Positions 20,907-32,523 of a stretch of 64,000 bases of DNA are shown piece after piece. Within the stretch, counting starts at the first letter, position 1; each line of letters opens with the position of its first letter. A program made the position numbers and the translations under genes. This DNA comes from Melampsora larici-populina 98AG31 (Eukaryota > Basidiomycota > Pucciniomycetes > Pucciniales > Melampsoraceae), in assembly GCF_000204055.1 (NCBI RefSeq), contig NW_006768777.1, forward strand, positions 1,006,036 through 1,070,035, read 5' to 3'. Under the pieces are notes generated by a model. It worked only from the letters and a program-made list of their open reading frames with translations, made no database searches and was not told where the DNA came from.

Positions 20907-22170
20907 TAAATGACTTATCAATGCGGAGGAGTGACTATGAATACGCGAAATTGTCAAAGAATGATGTTTCATGTGACATGGTTCTAGCTGCAATGTTTAA
21001 GTCAGCCCACACTACATTTGTCATTGTTTGTTTTGTTAGGATTCAGAAGCTTTTTCTTTCAGGCCAAAGGGTGTGGGCGATTGAAAATTCATGACAGTTC
21101 TTTGGAGATTGAGTTTGAAAAGCTCATTGTGATCTCAATGTGCAGCCAAAAGTGTTTTAACATGCCCTGATAAGTCTAGAACATGTGTTGGCACTCTGAT
21201 GAAAACTTTTAAAGTGAGAAAGTGAGTACCTAGAGCTGTAGGGTATGTATTCACCACAACTAAAATCAGATGGATCTGAAGTGCTTGTGCAAATTATCAT
21301 AAATATTTTCTCTCAAAAATAATAAGCAAGTCATAGAGGAAGCTATGATACCTCAGGCTCAAAATCCACGCACCTATACCTATATCTATCTCAGTAACCA
21401 CTGTCGATTTCAAGCTTGATCTAGGTTTTGCCGCCATCGGGCAAATTGGCGCTACAACTTTGGCAAGCTTTTTGGCATAGACATTATCTTGGCTTCCTCC
21501 GCTTCCTCGATGTAGATACACGCTAGCTGTGCCAATTCAAACGCGGCTGAAATCCTCTGCGGCTTTGAGTGGATCCCAGCCGCGCCTCGATAGGACTCAG
21601 CCATGTCATCAACTGCGCTGTCTGACCTTCATATTGGCTATTGGAAACATCTCATAACTAAGAAACGTAAGAAGTTCAAAGTCGATAGACTACAAGAGCC
21701 TTTATCTTGCCTTGATCATGATCTGATCCTCTTCAAGGTTTCAGTGAACACGTTTCTGGTCAACAGCTGTAACCAGATCTCAAAAACGTGACTATTCAGT
21801 CAACAATCAGGCTGTTCTCGGCTGTGTGATGTCGGCGGACAAACTCACTACGCCTGATAAGGACTAAACAGCCCTGACAAAAGTAGATTCACATACTATG
21901 AAGGAGTCCATTTCAAGAATGTGTCCATCCAAGACCTGCTGGGTTAGGAGTCATCGCAAGAATGACTCCACCTGGGACACATCGTCTCCCACGAGGTTAA
22001 AACCTGGCTGTACAATGAGAGTCTGAGGTTTGCATCAATGATCATACCCGGCATTGCCACTTGAAGAATGTATGGAGCAGGAAATGTTGCATTTCTAATA
22101 AGCACAGCCCTCATTGGGTCACAATACATTGGCAATCATATTTGGAGAACCGCAACAGCTCACAAATGCC

Positions 22171-22179
22171 TATATATAT
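22171..22179 (+). promoter_or_regulatory. TATA box of effector-like gene 2
   Basis: TATATATA inside 'tgcctatatatatt', positioned as in the paralogue and preceded by a similar 'agaacc..a.cagytc' block. This suggests the promoter was duplicated together with the gene. Confidence 0.55.
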
Positions 22180-22325
22180 TGTTGTCATGTTCACAATTTT
22201 TGCCTGCTCAGCCCAGGAAATCTTACCCCATCCCATTTACCCTCAACACATTTTACCCTTTGTCCCAAAGAGTTTACCTTCAATCATAGCTTTTGTTTAG
22301 ATATTTGATATTTTCAATGACAAAA

Positions 22326-23164
22326 ATGCTACTTCCATCCACTTTTGTCTTGCTTGTACTAGCTAAAGGTCAGATTGCTGTATGTGCCCCCACTGAAGGC
22401 CCTGTTCAAACAGCAAAGGTTTTGATCACTTCAGATGATGACCTCAAGAGCACATTGATTCAGAAGGAAAAAGTATCAAGAAACATGGCAGGTGATGGAG
22501 TTCCTACCAAAAGCTGTAGCTGCAATGGACACATCTGTAGTCTTGCAAATCACGCCCCTGCTACACCCAAGTCCGCAACATTGCCATTTAACCTGGATGA
22601 AGTCTGGGCCAAACTTCTAAATATTTCAATAGACCACGATTTCACTGGAGGTGCAATTGCAACCAAAGCAGCCACAGGAAAGAAAGGTGAAGTTTCTATT
22701 CTTTCATTTAAACTCTGTCCAGCTTTGATTTTATCAGTTTCTCAAAAAAATTATAATCAAGGAACACCACTCATGATATGAATTGCCTCATTACAAAAAT
22801 CCCAAAACAAATGCAACATCTATAACCAAAGGTCCTCCTCCAACTCCCAAAACTGCCCCTCAGACCCCTACATCTAAGCCAGTGCTTTATGTCCCAAAGA
22901 AAATGCTTGATACCATTTGTGCAGATCCTGGCTCCCCTAAGAATGTGATTTCTATGGACACAGTTCCAGATTATCCAGGTGAAGTTTTGTTTCTTTCATT
23001 TGTCCATTTCCTTTGAGTTGATCAAGTTCTTTCCCATCAAGCCAATATGATCATCAACACTAATGGTATGAATGCATTCCCAAAAACTTTGAATAATAAT
23101 TTCAGTTCCAAAAATGTCAGTCTCTGAAGATTCCAGTAACACAGAGATAGTAATTCACAAGTAA
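22326..23164 (+). CDS. Small secreted protein 2 (effector candidate)
   Basis: This is the paralogue of the gene at 19704. Model: 22326-22686, 22832-22978 and 23106-23164, introns 145 and 127 nt, all phase 1, 188 aa. The signal peptide (MLLPST...AVCA) is followed by a mature chain with a small Cys cluster (KSCSCNGHIC), and the second exon has a P/T/K-rich stretch. Both donors share GGTGAAGTTT with the same following pyrimidine block, so the intron 1 and intron 2 regions look like an internal duplication of exon plus intron. An alternative start 9 nt upstream (22317) would add three residues. There is no known function. Expression during infection would be the natural expectation, but nothing in the sequence proves it. 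Confidence 0.65.
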
Positions 23165-23620
23165 TAGTATGAAACAAGTGATCAACTCACAGAAGGTTAT
23201 GGTCTTGATGAGGATTGGATATGAGCAAAGGGTTGCACAAGATTGCAACATGAGGGAGAAGCATTCAATGTGCTTCTCCCAGTACACTGATATGTGGGAA
23301 TACATGTATAAGCATAGTGGCTCACTACTAGGCTCTTGACAAAGAAGTGACAGCATGGATTGAAAAAAATCTTGAAGAATGATTTTGAATGGGAGATATG
23401 TAACCAGGTTTGATCTTTGATGTAACCCACAATAATTTTAGAATATTTTGTTTGTCAGAATTAAGAAACTTTTTATTTTAGGCTAGGGGTGATTTTGAAT
23501 TCATGTTGGTTTTTTGTAAATTTGTTTCAAGACTTTGATTGTTGGTGTCTTGAACAGCAAAGAAAAGTGTTTTGTAAGCCCATATTGAAAATATGTCCTG
23601 GCACCCTGATGAGAAGCATT

Positions 23621-24220
23621 AGTCTCTGTAAAAGAGTTTGGAATCTGAGGAATATCAAATCTATCAAAATACCAACACGAATGCATCAAATTCAAAAACA
23701 AAAGTTGTGATTGAATGTGATCTCCTTTGATATGGTGTCCAAGCAGTTGATACAGGGGCCAAGGCTTTCTCCAAGGCCTGAGATTCAGGGGGACATACAT
23801 GATAAATTGCTCTTGTGCCATGTGATGGTTTTCTGACTTGCAATTGGATCCCTGTGTCATGGTGATATGATCTTCATTTCAATGTAGCCACTGATGTGTA
23901 AGCCATGCAGAAAACTCTGATTGTATCACAGAATGTGTCCTGGCTCCCTACTTTCTCTACAGAGCAATGCTAGATGTTGTTCTATGGGGTGCTGGTGGTG
24001 GCCATATTTCAGCTCTACACAGCTCACCCTCATACCAAGGCAACCTGATTGTAACAAGCTTTTCAATGTATCAGATCATAGCACAGTGGGTTCTTGCCAG
24101 CATATCATTCTGATGGATATCAGCTTCTCCCAAATCATGCTGAAGACCCTTGTACAAGCTGCCCTATCTAGCAATGATTTGTTCTGGTCCTGTCAGCCCA
24201 CCCAGGGAATAGAGGCCAGT
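23621..24220. other. Intergenic flank of the Gypsy element
   Basis: There is no supported gene. A 123-codon ORF (23921-24292) overlaps the LTR and shows no domain. Confidence 0.5.
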
Positions 24221-24541
24221 TGTAGTGATCTGGCTTATTCTTTAAGAAAACAGAACCCCTTGATAACTGAATCCAAAATATCTCCTAGATAATAACTTAA
24301 GCTCTGAAGGTTTCTTTTCCTAAAAGAAAACAATGATGATGATCTTATGATTACGAAAAACTCGATGAGAGAGAAAGAAAACTCCATACAACATGAACGA
24401 GAGATTCGTATAAATAGTAAAACAATTTAAGATAACATAATCTAATGATTTATAAGCTCTTCACATACTACGATGATCATAATGAAAAATAACGTTTAAA
24501 GATCACAATATGGCGTAGTAAGATGACATAAACCTATTTTA
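24221..24541 (-). repeat. 3' LTR of the Gypsy element
   Basis: 321 bp, running in element sense from TAAAATAGG to ACTACA. It does not have the usual TG start in that sense. It differs from the other LTR at two positions only. Confidence 0.93.
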
Positions 24542-27500
24542 GCGAAATTTGCTGCAAAGGAACCCAACTGTTGTTGATGCCTACATCATCAGTTTGCAAC
24601 AAGTATTCTTGACCCGTTGAGGCAATCCTATGACCCAATATCACCTGAACCGATAACCATCTTGCTACATAACAAGCATCCACTAAAGAATCCCCCTGTT
24701 CGGCAACAGGTTGCTCAAAAGAAGCATTATCAGTTTGAGACTGCGTATCTCCCAATACCGGCATAAGTAGAGAAACGTTAAAAACAGGATGAAGTCTTGC
24801 ATACTCCGGTGGTAACACCAATTCCACTGTGTTCTTGCCTACCATTCGTTTGACGGTGAAAGGACCTATCCGCCGAAAATCCAATTTCTGCGAAGGCCGC
24901 CTTGTCTTGATAAACTTTCTTGACAGCCACACCAGATCGCCCGGCTGATAAGTCACCAATACTCTTTTGTCGTTGTCGTAATATCGTGACTGACGTTCCT
25001 TTGCCGCTGAAAGTTGTTTTTCGAGCTTTGACTGAATATCCTGAATGTGACGAATGAACTCATTTGCATGCGGTACACTAGAAGCGTGTGTAAGTGAATT
25101 AAACCTAGGATGAAAACCAGAACAAGCAAAGAAGGGCGAAAATCCCGTTGACGCTGATACCGTGTTGTTATTTGCAAATTCTGCTAACGGGAGCCATCTT
25201 GACCAATCATCCTGCTTGTCACTAACAAAATGACACAAGTAGTCCTCCAACACTGCGTTCAATCATTCAACCTGGCCATCCGTCTGGGGGTGAAAGGCTG
25301 TAGAAGGCGCTGGGGAGATGTTCAATAATTTGCATACCGCGGTCCAAAAGGTGCTCATAAAGATAGAACCTCTATCCGAAACTATCTTGTCCGGCAGGCT
25401 GTGCAATCTAAAAAAATTGTCAACAAATGCGTGAGCCAAATCCACAGCACTCCATTTTTCCCGAGCGCGAATAAAGTGCGTCGACTTTGAATAATGATCC
25501 ACTATTACCATAACTGAATTGTATCCGTCTGACACAGGTAGCTTCACAATGAAATCCACCCCAATTGTGGACCAAGGCTTATCCGGAATCACCAACGGCA
25601 TCATAGGACCTTGCCTGGCCCTCAAATCTCGATTCACTCGCTGGCAGCTATGACAGAGCCGAACAAATTCCAGTATGTCAAATCGCATACCCTTCCATCC
25701 AAAGGAACGCCCTAGCAAATCGACCGTCTTTGCGACCCCCCAATGACCTGAGAGAGGTTTCGCGTGGTATGACGACAAAACACCTGGTCTTACTGCAAAG
25801 GGAACAAAAACACGACCTTTGTACCACCATAAGTCATCAATCCAACGCAAACCTTCCGTTGCAGCGTTGCGGACCGTCACATCCCCACCATATGAAGACC
25901 GAATCTGATTTAAAACTTCATCAGTCGGACGCGCGAAAGCGAAATCGAACTGCACCCCGTCCCCAGGAATCTGAATAGCATCTACCGGCGTCCCTTCAAT
26001 GGATTTGAATAAAACCAAGGCAGCAGGTGGAGAAGTGTTCACAAAATCAGGTCGACGTGATGCTGGATCGGCCGGATTCAATGTACCTGGAGTGTGCAAA
26101 ATGACAAAGTTAAAGGAAGATAAGAAAGCTGCCCATCAAGACTGCCGTGGTGTTAAAGAACGACCCTCCATAAAGTAGCGTAAATTCGAATGATCTGAAA
26201 AGACAACTATTTGTTCATTAGCACCCATCAACCAAGAACGCCATTCCTTAAACGCCGCCACGATGGCACCCAGCTCCTGATCGTGCGTCTGCCAACGCGT
26301 CTCAGCCGGCGTCAGTTTCTTTGAGTAATAGCATACTGGCACTAATTTACCCTTATCACCTGGCTGCGAAAGGATTGCCGAAAACGCATACGCACTAGCG
26401 TCTACCTGTAGCACTCGCTTCGCTTCGAAGTCAAAATGCTTCAAAAATGGAGCCGTGGTGAAAGCTTCAACAAGGGAAGAAAAGGCCCTTCGTGTTCCGT
26501 GATCCGCCAAACCAAAAGCGACATCTGCGTCCTTCTTGGTCAAATCAGTCAACCGCGCCACTTCCGCCGAGAAACTTGGGATAAAACGCCTGTAAAAGTT
26601 AGTAAACCCAAGAAAACGGCGCAGTTCCGCGATGTCCTTTGGGTAAGGCCAATCTTTAATGGTCGCTAACTTTGCAGGGTCCATCCGAAGACCTGTGGTA
26701 GAAATGACAAAACCGAGAAATACAACCTGTTCTTTGAAGAATTCGCACTTCAACGGAGAAGCTTGCAAGTGATGTTCTCGTAATTTCATCAGAACCTTGC
26801 GAATGTGGTCCTCGTGAGACTCGTTGTCTTTCGAAAAAATCAGGATGTCATCTAAATAAACGAAACAAAAGACATCCAAATATCCATGCAACACATCTTG
26901 GATAAAGCGCTGGAAAACTGCCAGACCGTTAGCCAAACCAAACGGCAATACCAAACTCTTGTACAAACCTCCCGGCGCTCGAAAGGCCGTCTTCCACTCA
27001 TGACCACGAGCAATTCGCAATAAGTTGAAAGCTGCCTTCAAGTCAATTTTGGCAAATCTCTTACAACCTCGTATACGACTCAGCAAAGACTTGACCAAAG
27101 GGATTGGGTAGCTGTCTTGCACAGTGATCTTGTTCAAACCTCGGTAGTCGATGCATGGGCGATTCTTACGTCCCTGAGCTTTGGCAAGAAATGCTGGAGC
27201 AGAAGCGGGAGATGAAGACAGCCGGATGAAACCTTTCTTGAGTTGATCATCCACCCAAGCCTTCAGCTCGGCTTCGTCTGACGCGGAAAGGTCATAGGCT
27301 CGGCTTGTAGGTGGCTCACAACCCTCACGCAGATTGATCTCAACGTCATGCTTGCGATGGGGAGGAAGGGAAGTCTGCTGAGGCAAAAAGACATCAGAAA
27401 ATTCGTGAAACCTGCCAGGAATGAACTTCTTGATTTCTTCTAAGTCCTCAACCGATGACAAATTGAGCTGCCTGTCCGTACAAAGTGAATCTGAATCTGA

Positions 27501-27854
27501 AAAAGAGGAATCTATATCACAAAAAACTGCCAATGAGCCGACTTCTACACCTCTACCTTCAGCGCTACAATGAATGATGGCCTTGTGAGCATCCAACCAC
27601 GGTAAACCTAAGATCACGTCATAACATCCTATGTTGTTCACCTTCAAGTCAAAATCCAAATCGTTTGAATTTTCTTCACCATTAGTCAGCTGACCCACAC
27701 CCAACCAGGAATGAGTTACGAGTTCTCCTCCTGGAGTCCCATTGAAACCCGAACAAGTCATAGGAGCAGGTAAAGTGTTAGTGATCAATTTATACTTCTG
27801 AACAACATTTTTGTGAACAAAAGACTCCATCGCGCCTGTATCAATCAAGGCTCA
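24534..27854 (-). pseudogene. Gypsy pol: PR-RT-RNaseH-IN-chromo-like, three stops
   Basis: Protease motif L-I-D-T-G-A at the start, RT with the Y-L-D-D active site, an RNase H block with V-L-Q-V-D-A-S, then integrase with an H-H-C-C zinc binding site, the D-F-I-V-K core Asp, a second Asp in V-S-D-R-G, and the Glu region close to the third stop. The C-terminal part has the G-D-L-V-W-L GPY/F-type module and a weak chromodomain-like end. The TGA stops at 27852, 26136 and 25263 each sit where relatives have, or plausibly have, Arg. Otherwise the frame is continuous for 3.3 kb, so inactivation is recent. Confidence 0.93.
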
Positions 27855-29901
27855 CACTAAAACAGACGAGCTGCCAAGTACAAGCCGCAAACCCACACAA
27901 AACCTGGCAGGAAAAGAGGGAACAGGACGGATTCGCAACGTGCTTACACTAGGTTCCTCATCCATAGCGTTGAGATCATGCTCCCAAGCTAAGTATTCGG
28001 CTGACATGCTATCCAAAGCTTCACCATGCTCCCTCCCGACTGACGCCAACCATTGAGCTTCTACCGCCACTGGTTGAACAGGAATGGTGACGGCCAAAGA
28101 AGAGGCGACCGCAGAAGCAGTCACTGGATGAACTGAAACGGGCGCCGCAGTCGGGTTTTGACGAGCATTGATGTTAGTCGGATTGTGCAAACGAAGGAAA
28201 GCGAGCATTTCTTGAGCTGAAGCCGGTTGGTTTGGGCAGAAAGGTTGGTTCGGCTGATTGTGACGAGGGCACTTAGGACCCAAACAAGTGAAGCACAAAT
28301 GTTTGCCCCAACAAACCCGTCGTACCGCGGACTTGAGCGCCGGAGAAGCCTCACCCGCCGCAGTGATTGCATCAATCTGCATTGCATTCGGATCGATTGG
28401 CACGCGCACATGAGGTGTGACGGGAGGTCGAATGTTAAGAGGGGGAAGCGGCAGATTGAATTTCGAACCTCTAGTGCTGAAGGGGTGACCGGGTGGTAAG
28501 GACGCGTAACGTTGCGCCATCGCCACTGCTTCATTTGCCAAAGCCATTCGTTCGTCCAAATCATGAGTATGAGCCCACTCCCGAAAACCAATCGCAGCTC
28601 CAAGAATGGCTGGGGCGATATTGGTCTCGTAAATGTCCATCTGAGAGTCGAGGCTGAGGCTGGTGTGAGCTGCCATGGTTCTGAAACGGGCGTTGAACTC
28701 TAACAAATCAGTTGAACCCTGTTTGCAATTCTTCAAGGCATCATTAGCGACTTGAACAGAATTGACGTCACAGAAGTTTGCAATCATGGTGTTAAAGAAA
28801 TTGTCAAGGGAAGCCAACTGGGGTAGGTCATAACGGAAACTTTTCAAGTCGGCGTACTCGCTCCATACTCCCAAACGCTGTGCGTTAGAAGCAAGTAGAC
28901 CGTTAAACCAACTGTGGGCGGCAGAGTCGTAAGTGAAACCCCTAGCATCTCTAGATCGGAAATGACGAGCTACCCAATTAATAGCTTGGGTGTTGTCAGC
29001 AAAGCAATTGGCCGAGTTTCTAACGGCATCTCTTATTTCTTGCAAAAAGTGACGCAGATCAGCTGGTTGACCCGAAAAAAAAGATGTCAGTCATGATGGG
29101 CGGCTCCGTATTGGTTGAAGCCGGAACTGGAACTGGCACAGCAGCTTGTTGGACTGCTTGAGCGGGAGGAGCAGGAGGTGGTGGTGGTGGCGCTTGATGA
29201 GGTGGCGTTTGGTGACCTTGAGCAGGAGGTTGTACGTGTTGTTGCTGCGCTTGGACGTGAGGTTGTGGTGCCACGTAAGCTTGGTAGGGCGGAGCAGGTA
29301 CAGCTGGAGTTCCCTGACGGAAACGAGGTTGAGGTTGGGGAATCGGCGAAGTTGTATACATTGGTTGCACGACTGGGGGAGGCGTCTGCCGAGCAGCTTG
29401 GGGAACACGAGGAGCATGAAGATGAGCGAAAGGCTCTGCATAAACTTGCTGCATACCGGCAGGCATCGGAAAACCTAGGTTTGGAGCAGGCCTGTTATAC
29501 AAATTAGCACCCATGCGAGCTTGATACGGACCGTGAGCAGGCGGATTAGGTTGAGTTGGAGATATGACTGAAAGGTAGTTCAAACGATTCGTGATCTCGT
29601 CAATCTGTGATGGGGCTACCAAGTTTCGAGTTAGTCTTTCAAAAGTGTTCTCAAAGCGCTCCTCCATACGACGCATGCAAGCATCTAAATCTTGTTGAGT
29701 AACCACACTGGAAGCTGTCCCATTGTCCGAAACCACTGAAGTCGTCGAAAATGATGCACGAGGTTCACGCATATGCGCGGCTGGCGACCCGCGTGGAGTA
29801 GCTTCTTCCATAAGAATACTAGCCGTGGGTGAACTGCGAGCATTAGGGTCTGACATTCCTTGGTCGGCGTTGGAAATTTTGGTAGAGTTGGATCCGCTCA
29901 T
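27855..29901 (-). pseudogene. Gypsy gag with one frameshift
   Basis: The N-terminal part (29059-29901) is disordered and proline/glutamine-rich (P-P-P-P-P-P-A-P-P stretch). The capsid-like part (from about 29050 down) contains aromatic helices, and a Cys/His knuckle (C-W-G-K-H-L-C-F-T-C-L-G-P-K-C) lies near 28250-28310. The two parts are in frames that differ by one base across an 8-A run at 29075-29082; seven bases there would give an open frame. This may be a real lesion, a sequencing slip or ribosomal slippage, but slippage inside gag is unusual. Confidence 0.88.
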
Positions 29902-30188
29902 TTACTATCCTAAAAGAACCAAATTGAAAAAAATTTAAAAGATAAATAATAAAATGAAAAAGGGAAGTTTTAAAGATTTTTAAAGAAAAAGATGAGTAAC
30001 AGGTCTTTCAATAACTTTTATTGAAGTGGAAGGAAAGTTGACTAGTTTTGATAACTGATGATAACCAAAGCTTTATAGCTTACAAAGCTTACTAGCTTAA
30101 CACTGCCCCTGGGCGAATTTTGTTCAATTTCGAGCGAGCTTCTACTTTTTAGAATCGACGAAAGAAATGATGAAAGATTGAGTTTTAA

Positions 30189-30509
30189 TGTAGTGATCTG
30201 GCTTATTCTTTAAGAAAACAGAACCCCTTGATAACTGAATCCAAAATATCTCCTAGATAATAACTTAAGCTCTGAAGGTTTCTTTTCCTAAAAGAAAACA
30301 ATGATGATGATCTTATGATTACGAAAAACTCGATGAGAGAGAAAGAAAACTCCATACAACATGAACAAGAGATTTGTATAAATAGTAAAACAATTTAAGA
30401 TAACATAATCTAATGATTTATAAGCTCTTCACATACTACGATGATCATAATGAAAAATAACGTTTAAAGATCACAATATGGCGTAGTAAGATGACATAAA
30501 CCTATTTTA
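30189..30509 (-). repeat. 5' LTR of the Gypsy element
   Basis: 321 bp, matching the other LTR except at two sites, where this copy has CA and TG in place of CG in the 3' LTR. Immediately internal to it (30080-30188) is a leader with a 'cgcccaggggcagtg' block on the minus strand. No standard tRNA primer-binding site was identified. Confidence 0.93.
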
Positions 30510-30597
30510 TCTTATGCACTTAAGAAAGAAACGCGTGATGCCCATGACAACTCTTCATTCATTACACCAGTCACCAGCTGGTGTGTGCAGCTGACTA

Positions 30598-31110
30598 CAG
30601 TCAAACCTGTGCAAATGCATAATTTGGGTGGACGAGTTTTTCTATGCAATTTGACCGTTCATTCATTTGCACAGGTTTTCTGTTAATGCATAACTTTATG
30701 CATTATGGTCATAGTGCATAAAAATATGCATTATGACCACGCTCAACAAAACCAAAAAAGTTATCTGTATGTATTGGGTCTTTCAAAGGAGGCAACAAGT
30801 GCGGCGTGTATTGTAGATGCGTACAATGATCCTTAAAAATCAAGTTCAGGAAGTTCTATGAGATGTACAAATGTACAGCTTGCTCATTTGACAAATTTTT
30901 GTCTCCCAAATCGCAGGAAGCCCCAGGGCCGGCCCCGGGGCTTTATGCATTATGACCACCAACATATGGATTTTTCTGCCAAAAGGCTATTCAGTATTAT
31001 ATTATGCATTAATCTGAATTTTGGCCCGCACCAGCTTGGTGGAACCCAAGCCTTATGCAAAATGGCCAATTATGCATCTGCACAGGTATGCATTTGCACA
31101 GGTTTGACTG
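30598..31110. mobile_element. 513-bp Tc1/mariner-like MITE, TA target
   Basis: The inverted ends CAGTCAAACCTGTGCAAATG (30598-) and its complement (-31110) are flanked by TA at 30596-30597 and 31111-31112. The inner ATGCATTATGACCA motif occurs in several orientations, forming internal palindromes. There is no transposase. The end sequence and TA duplication point to the Tc1/mariner/pogo superfamily. Confidence 0.9.
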
Positions 31111-31112
31111 TA

Positions 31113-31629
31113 CTGCTGTTGCACAGTACCCAAGTCCAGGGGGACACAGGGTCACCATGGGAACCAAGAACACAACCAATAATGCCCAGGGCCAAGGGTA
31201 CCAAGCATGGTTTACATTTCCAGTGCTAACAGCAGGGTGCCAGTCATTCTGATCATCTTGGAGATGAGCAGCAATACATAGGACAGACCATGCCAACACC
31301 CAAAGTTTGCTGCCACGGGGCGGGCTGAATTCTGTTTTGCCCATCTTCATGTCTGAGGTATCAAGAACACCGCTCCAGTTAAATAGGCATTGATCAAATG
31401 TTCTGACGACTCGGAAAACCCTGATGAATGTAATTTTGAATTGGGAGATGATTTATGAAATAATTATCAGGGGATATAAGGCTTGTGCCATTGTTTTTTT
31501 GGTGAGATGCAAAGAAATGAAGTATGAACAAAGCACAAACTGAACACAGATTAAAAGAGTAGAGAATTTCATCAGATTCCCAACCAGTTTACTACATAGT
31601 AGATCAATTCATTAAGATGCCAATTTTCA
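31113..31629. other. Intergenic
   Basis: No supported gene. Probably the 3' region of the GrpE gene in the last part. Confidence 0.5.
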
Positions 31630-32523
31630 TCAATCGGAACCTTGTACTACTCCGACTTGAGCAGGTCGTAAGACTCGATCTCGGAGCATCCATCCGACCT
31701 GAGGTTCAAGTTTGGTCAATAAAAGCCAAGTCTAGTCAGTACGGTCATATTTAGAAGACTGTACTGATGTGCTATTCTTACTTTTGAGCAACTGAGGACC
31801 GAATTGGGATCTTTGCCTGGCACAGGGGCCTGGAACATCGCCTCATGTTTGTTGGGGTCAAATTTTTCACCAGTCGGATCGAATGGGGTGACACCGAAAC
31901 GGGAAAGAGTTTTTTCGAGCAATGTTTTTGTACTGCTCACGCCGGTCCAAAGATCTGCAAGGTGTTTACGGCTATCAGTCTGATTCGACGACGTGCCTGC
32001 TTCCTCTGAGCCAGGTTGTTTTCGGAAATCTTCGGGGACGGAGTCAAGAGCGAGTTTGAGAACATCGATGTTTGAAACTAGATCTTTTGCGAAAGATTGA
32101 ATAGCGTAATCCTTGGCTTGAGATTTCTCTCGTGTACTGATCTTTTGTAGATTTTCATAATCGGCTCGAGCACGGATATATAGATCCTTGAAAGATGAAA
32201 GATTTAATCAGCAACAAGCCCACACCGCAAGGAAGATGGATCATGTGTCCAATATAGATCGCAGCTAAAATACCTACTTTGTACTCTGCAATTTGAGCGT
32301 CTTTCTTGGCCAGCTGCTCATCCGATTTAGGCTGAGATGCCTCGGGGTTAGATGTTGTTGTGTTTTCTGAAGCGGGAAGGGGAGTTTCTGATGCATTTTG
32401 AGATTCACCGGTTGTCGAAGAGTTGAGGCGATATGAGTGCAACTGCTGGGGTGTCAAAATTCGGCAGGGTCGAGGTCTAGTGAAGAGCTGAAGAGAGCGA
32501 GTTGACCGAAAAGCGGAAGCCAT
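31630..32523 (-). CDS. MGE1: Mitochondrial GrpE (Hsp70 nucleotide exchange factor)
   Basis: It releases ADP from mitochondrial Hsp70 (Ssc1) during matrix import and folding. Model on the minus strand: 32278-32523, 31782-32186 and 31630-31698, phases 0/0, 239 aa (yeast Mge1 is 228). The first about 35 residues are Arg/Ser-rich without acids, a mitochondrial presequence. Then follow a disordered linker, the long GrpE helix (D-Y-E-N-L-Q-K-I), and the C-terminal beta domain with H-E-A-M-F...P-N-S-V and the final D-R-V-L-R-P-A-Q-V-G-V signature. Introns are 91 and 83 nt. It is an essential housekeeping gene with no visible lesion. Confidence 0.95.

Larger units (their letters stand above)
18140..21210. 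repeat. Segmental duplication, unit 1 (contains effector-like gene 1)
   Basis: Three blocks recur in the same order in the next 2.5 kb: a block near 18140-18540, the promoter-plus-gene block 19490-20306, and the downstream block 21020-21210. The match is patchy, with indels, so the duplication is not recent. Between 18750 and 19480 I see no gene. Confidence 0.6.
21160..23620. repeat. Segmental duplication, unit 2 (contains effector-like gene 2)
   Basis: 21160-21540 resembles 18140-18540, including an 'aaatcagat(g)gatctgaa' block and a 'gtagatayacgctagct' block. The promoter/gene block is 22100-23164. 23440-23620 resembles 21020-21210, including 'aaaagtgtttt' and 'ggcacyctgatga'. The stretch 21541-22100 holds no gene that I can support. 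Confidence 0.6.
24221..30509 (-). mobile_element. Full-length Gypsy (Ty3-like) LTR retrotransposon, inactive
   Basis: A 6289-bp element in minus orientation with two 321-bp LTRs that differ at only two positions. The order from the 5' LTR is gag, protease, RT, RNase H, integrase and a degenerate chromodomain-like tail, as in Ty3/Gypsy chromoviruses. Four lesions break the frame: one homopolymer slip in gag (A8 on the plus strand, 29075-29082) and three in-frame TGA codons (27852-27854, 26136-26138, 25263-25265). No 5-bp target duplication is visible (CCAGT on one side, TCTTA on the other). The pol stop codon lies 8 bp inside the 3' LTR. Confidence 0.95.

Noticed and set aside
28227..29507. 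Plus-strand ORFs of up to 130 codons across gag
   Set aside because: Antisense shadows of the proline/glutamine-rich gag region.
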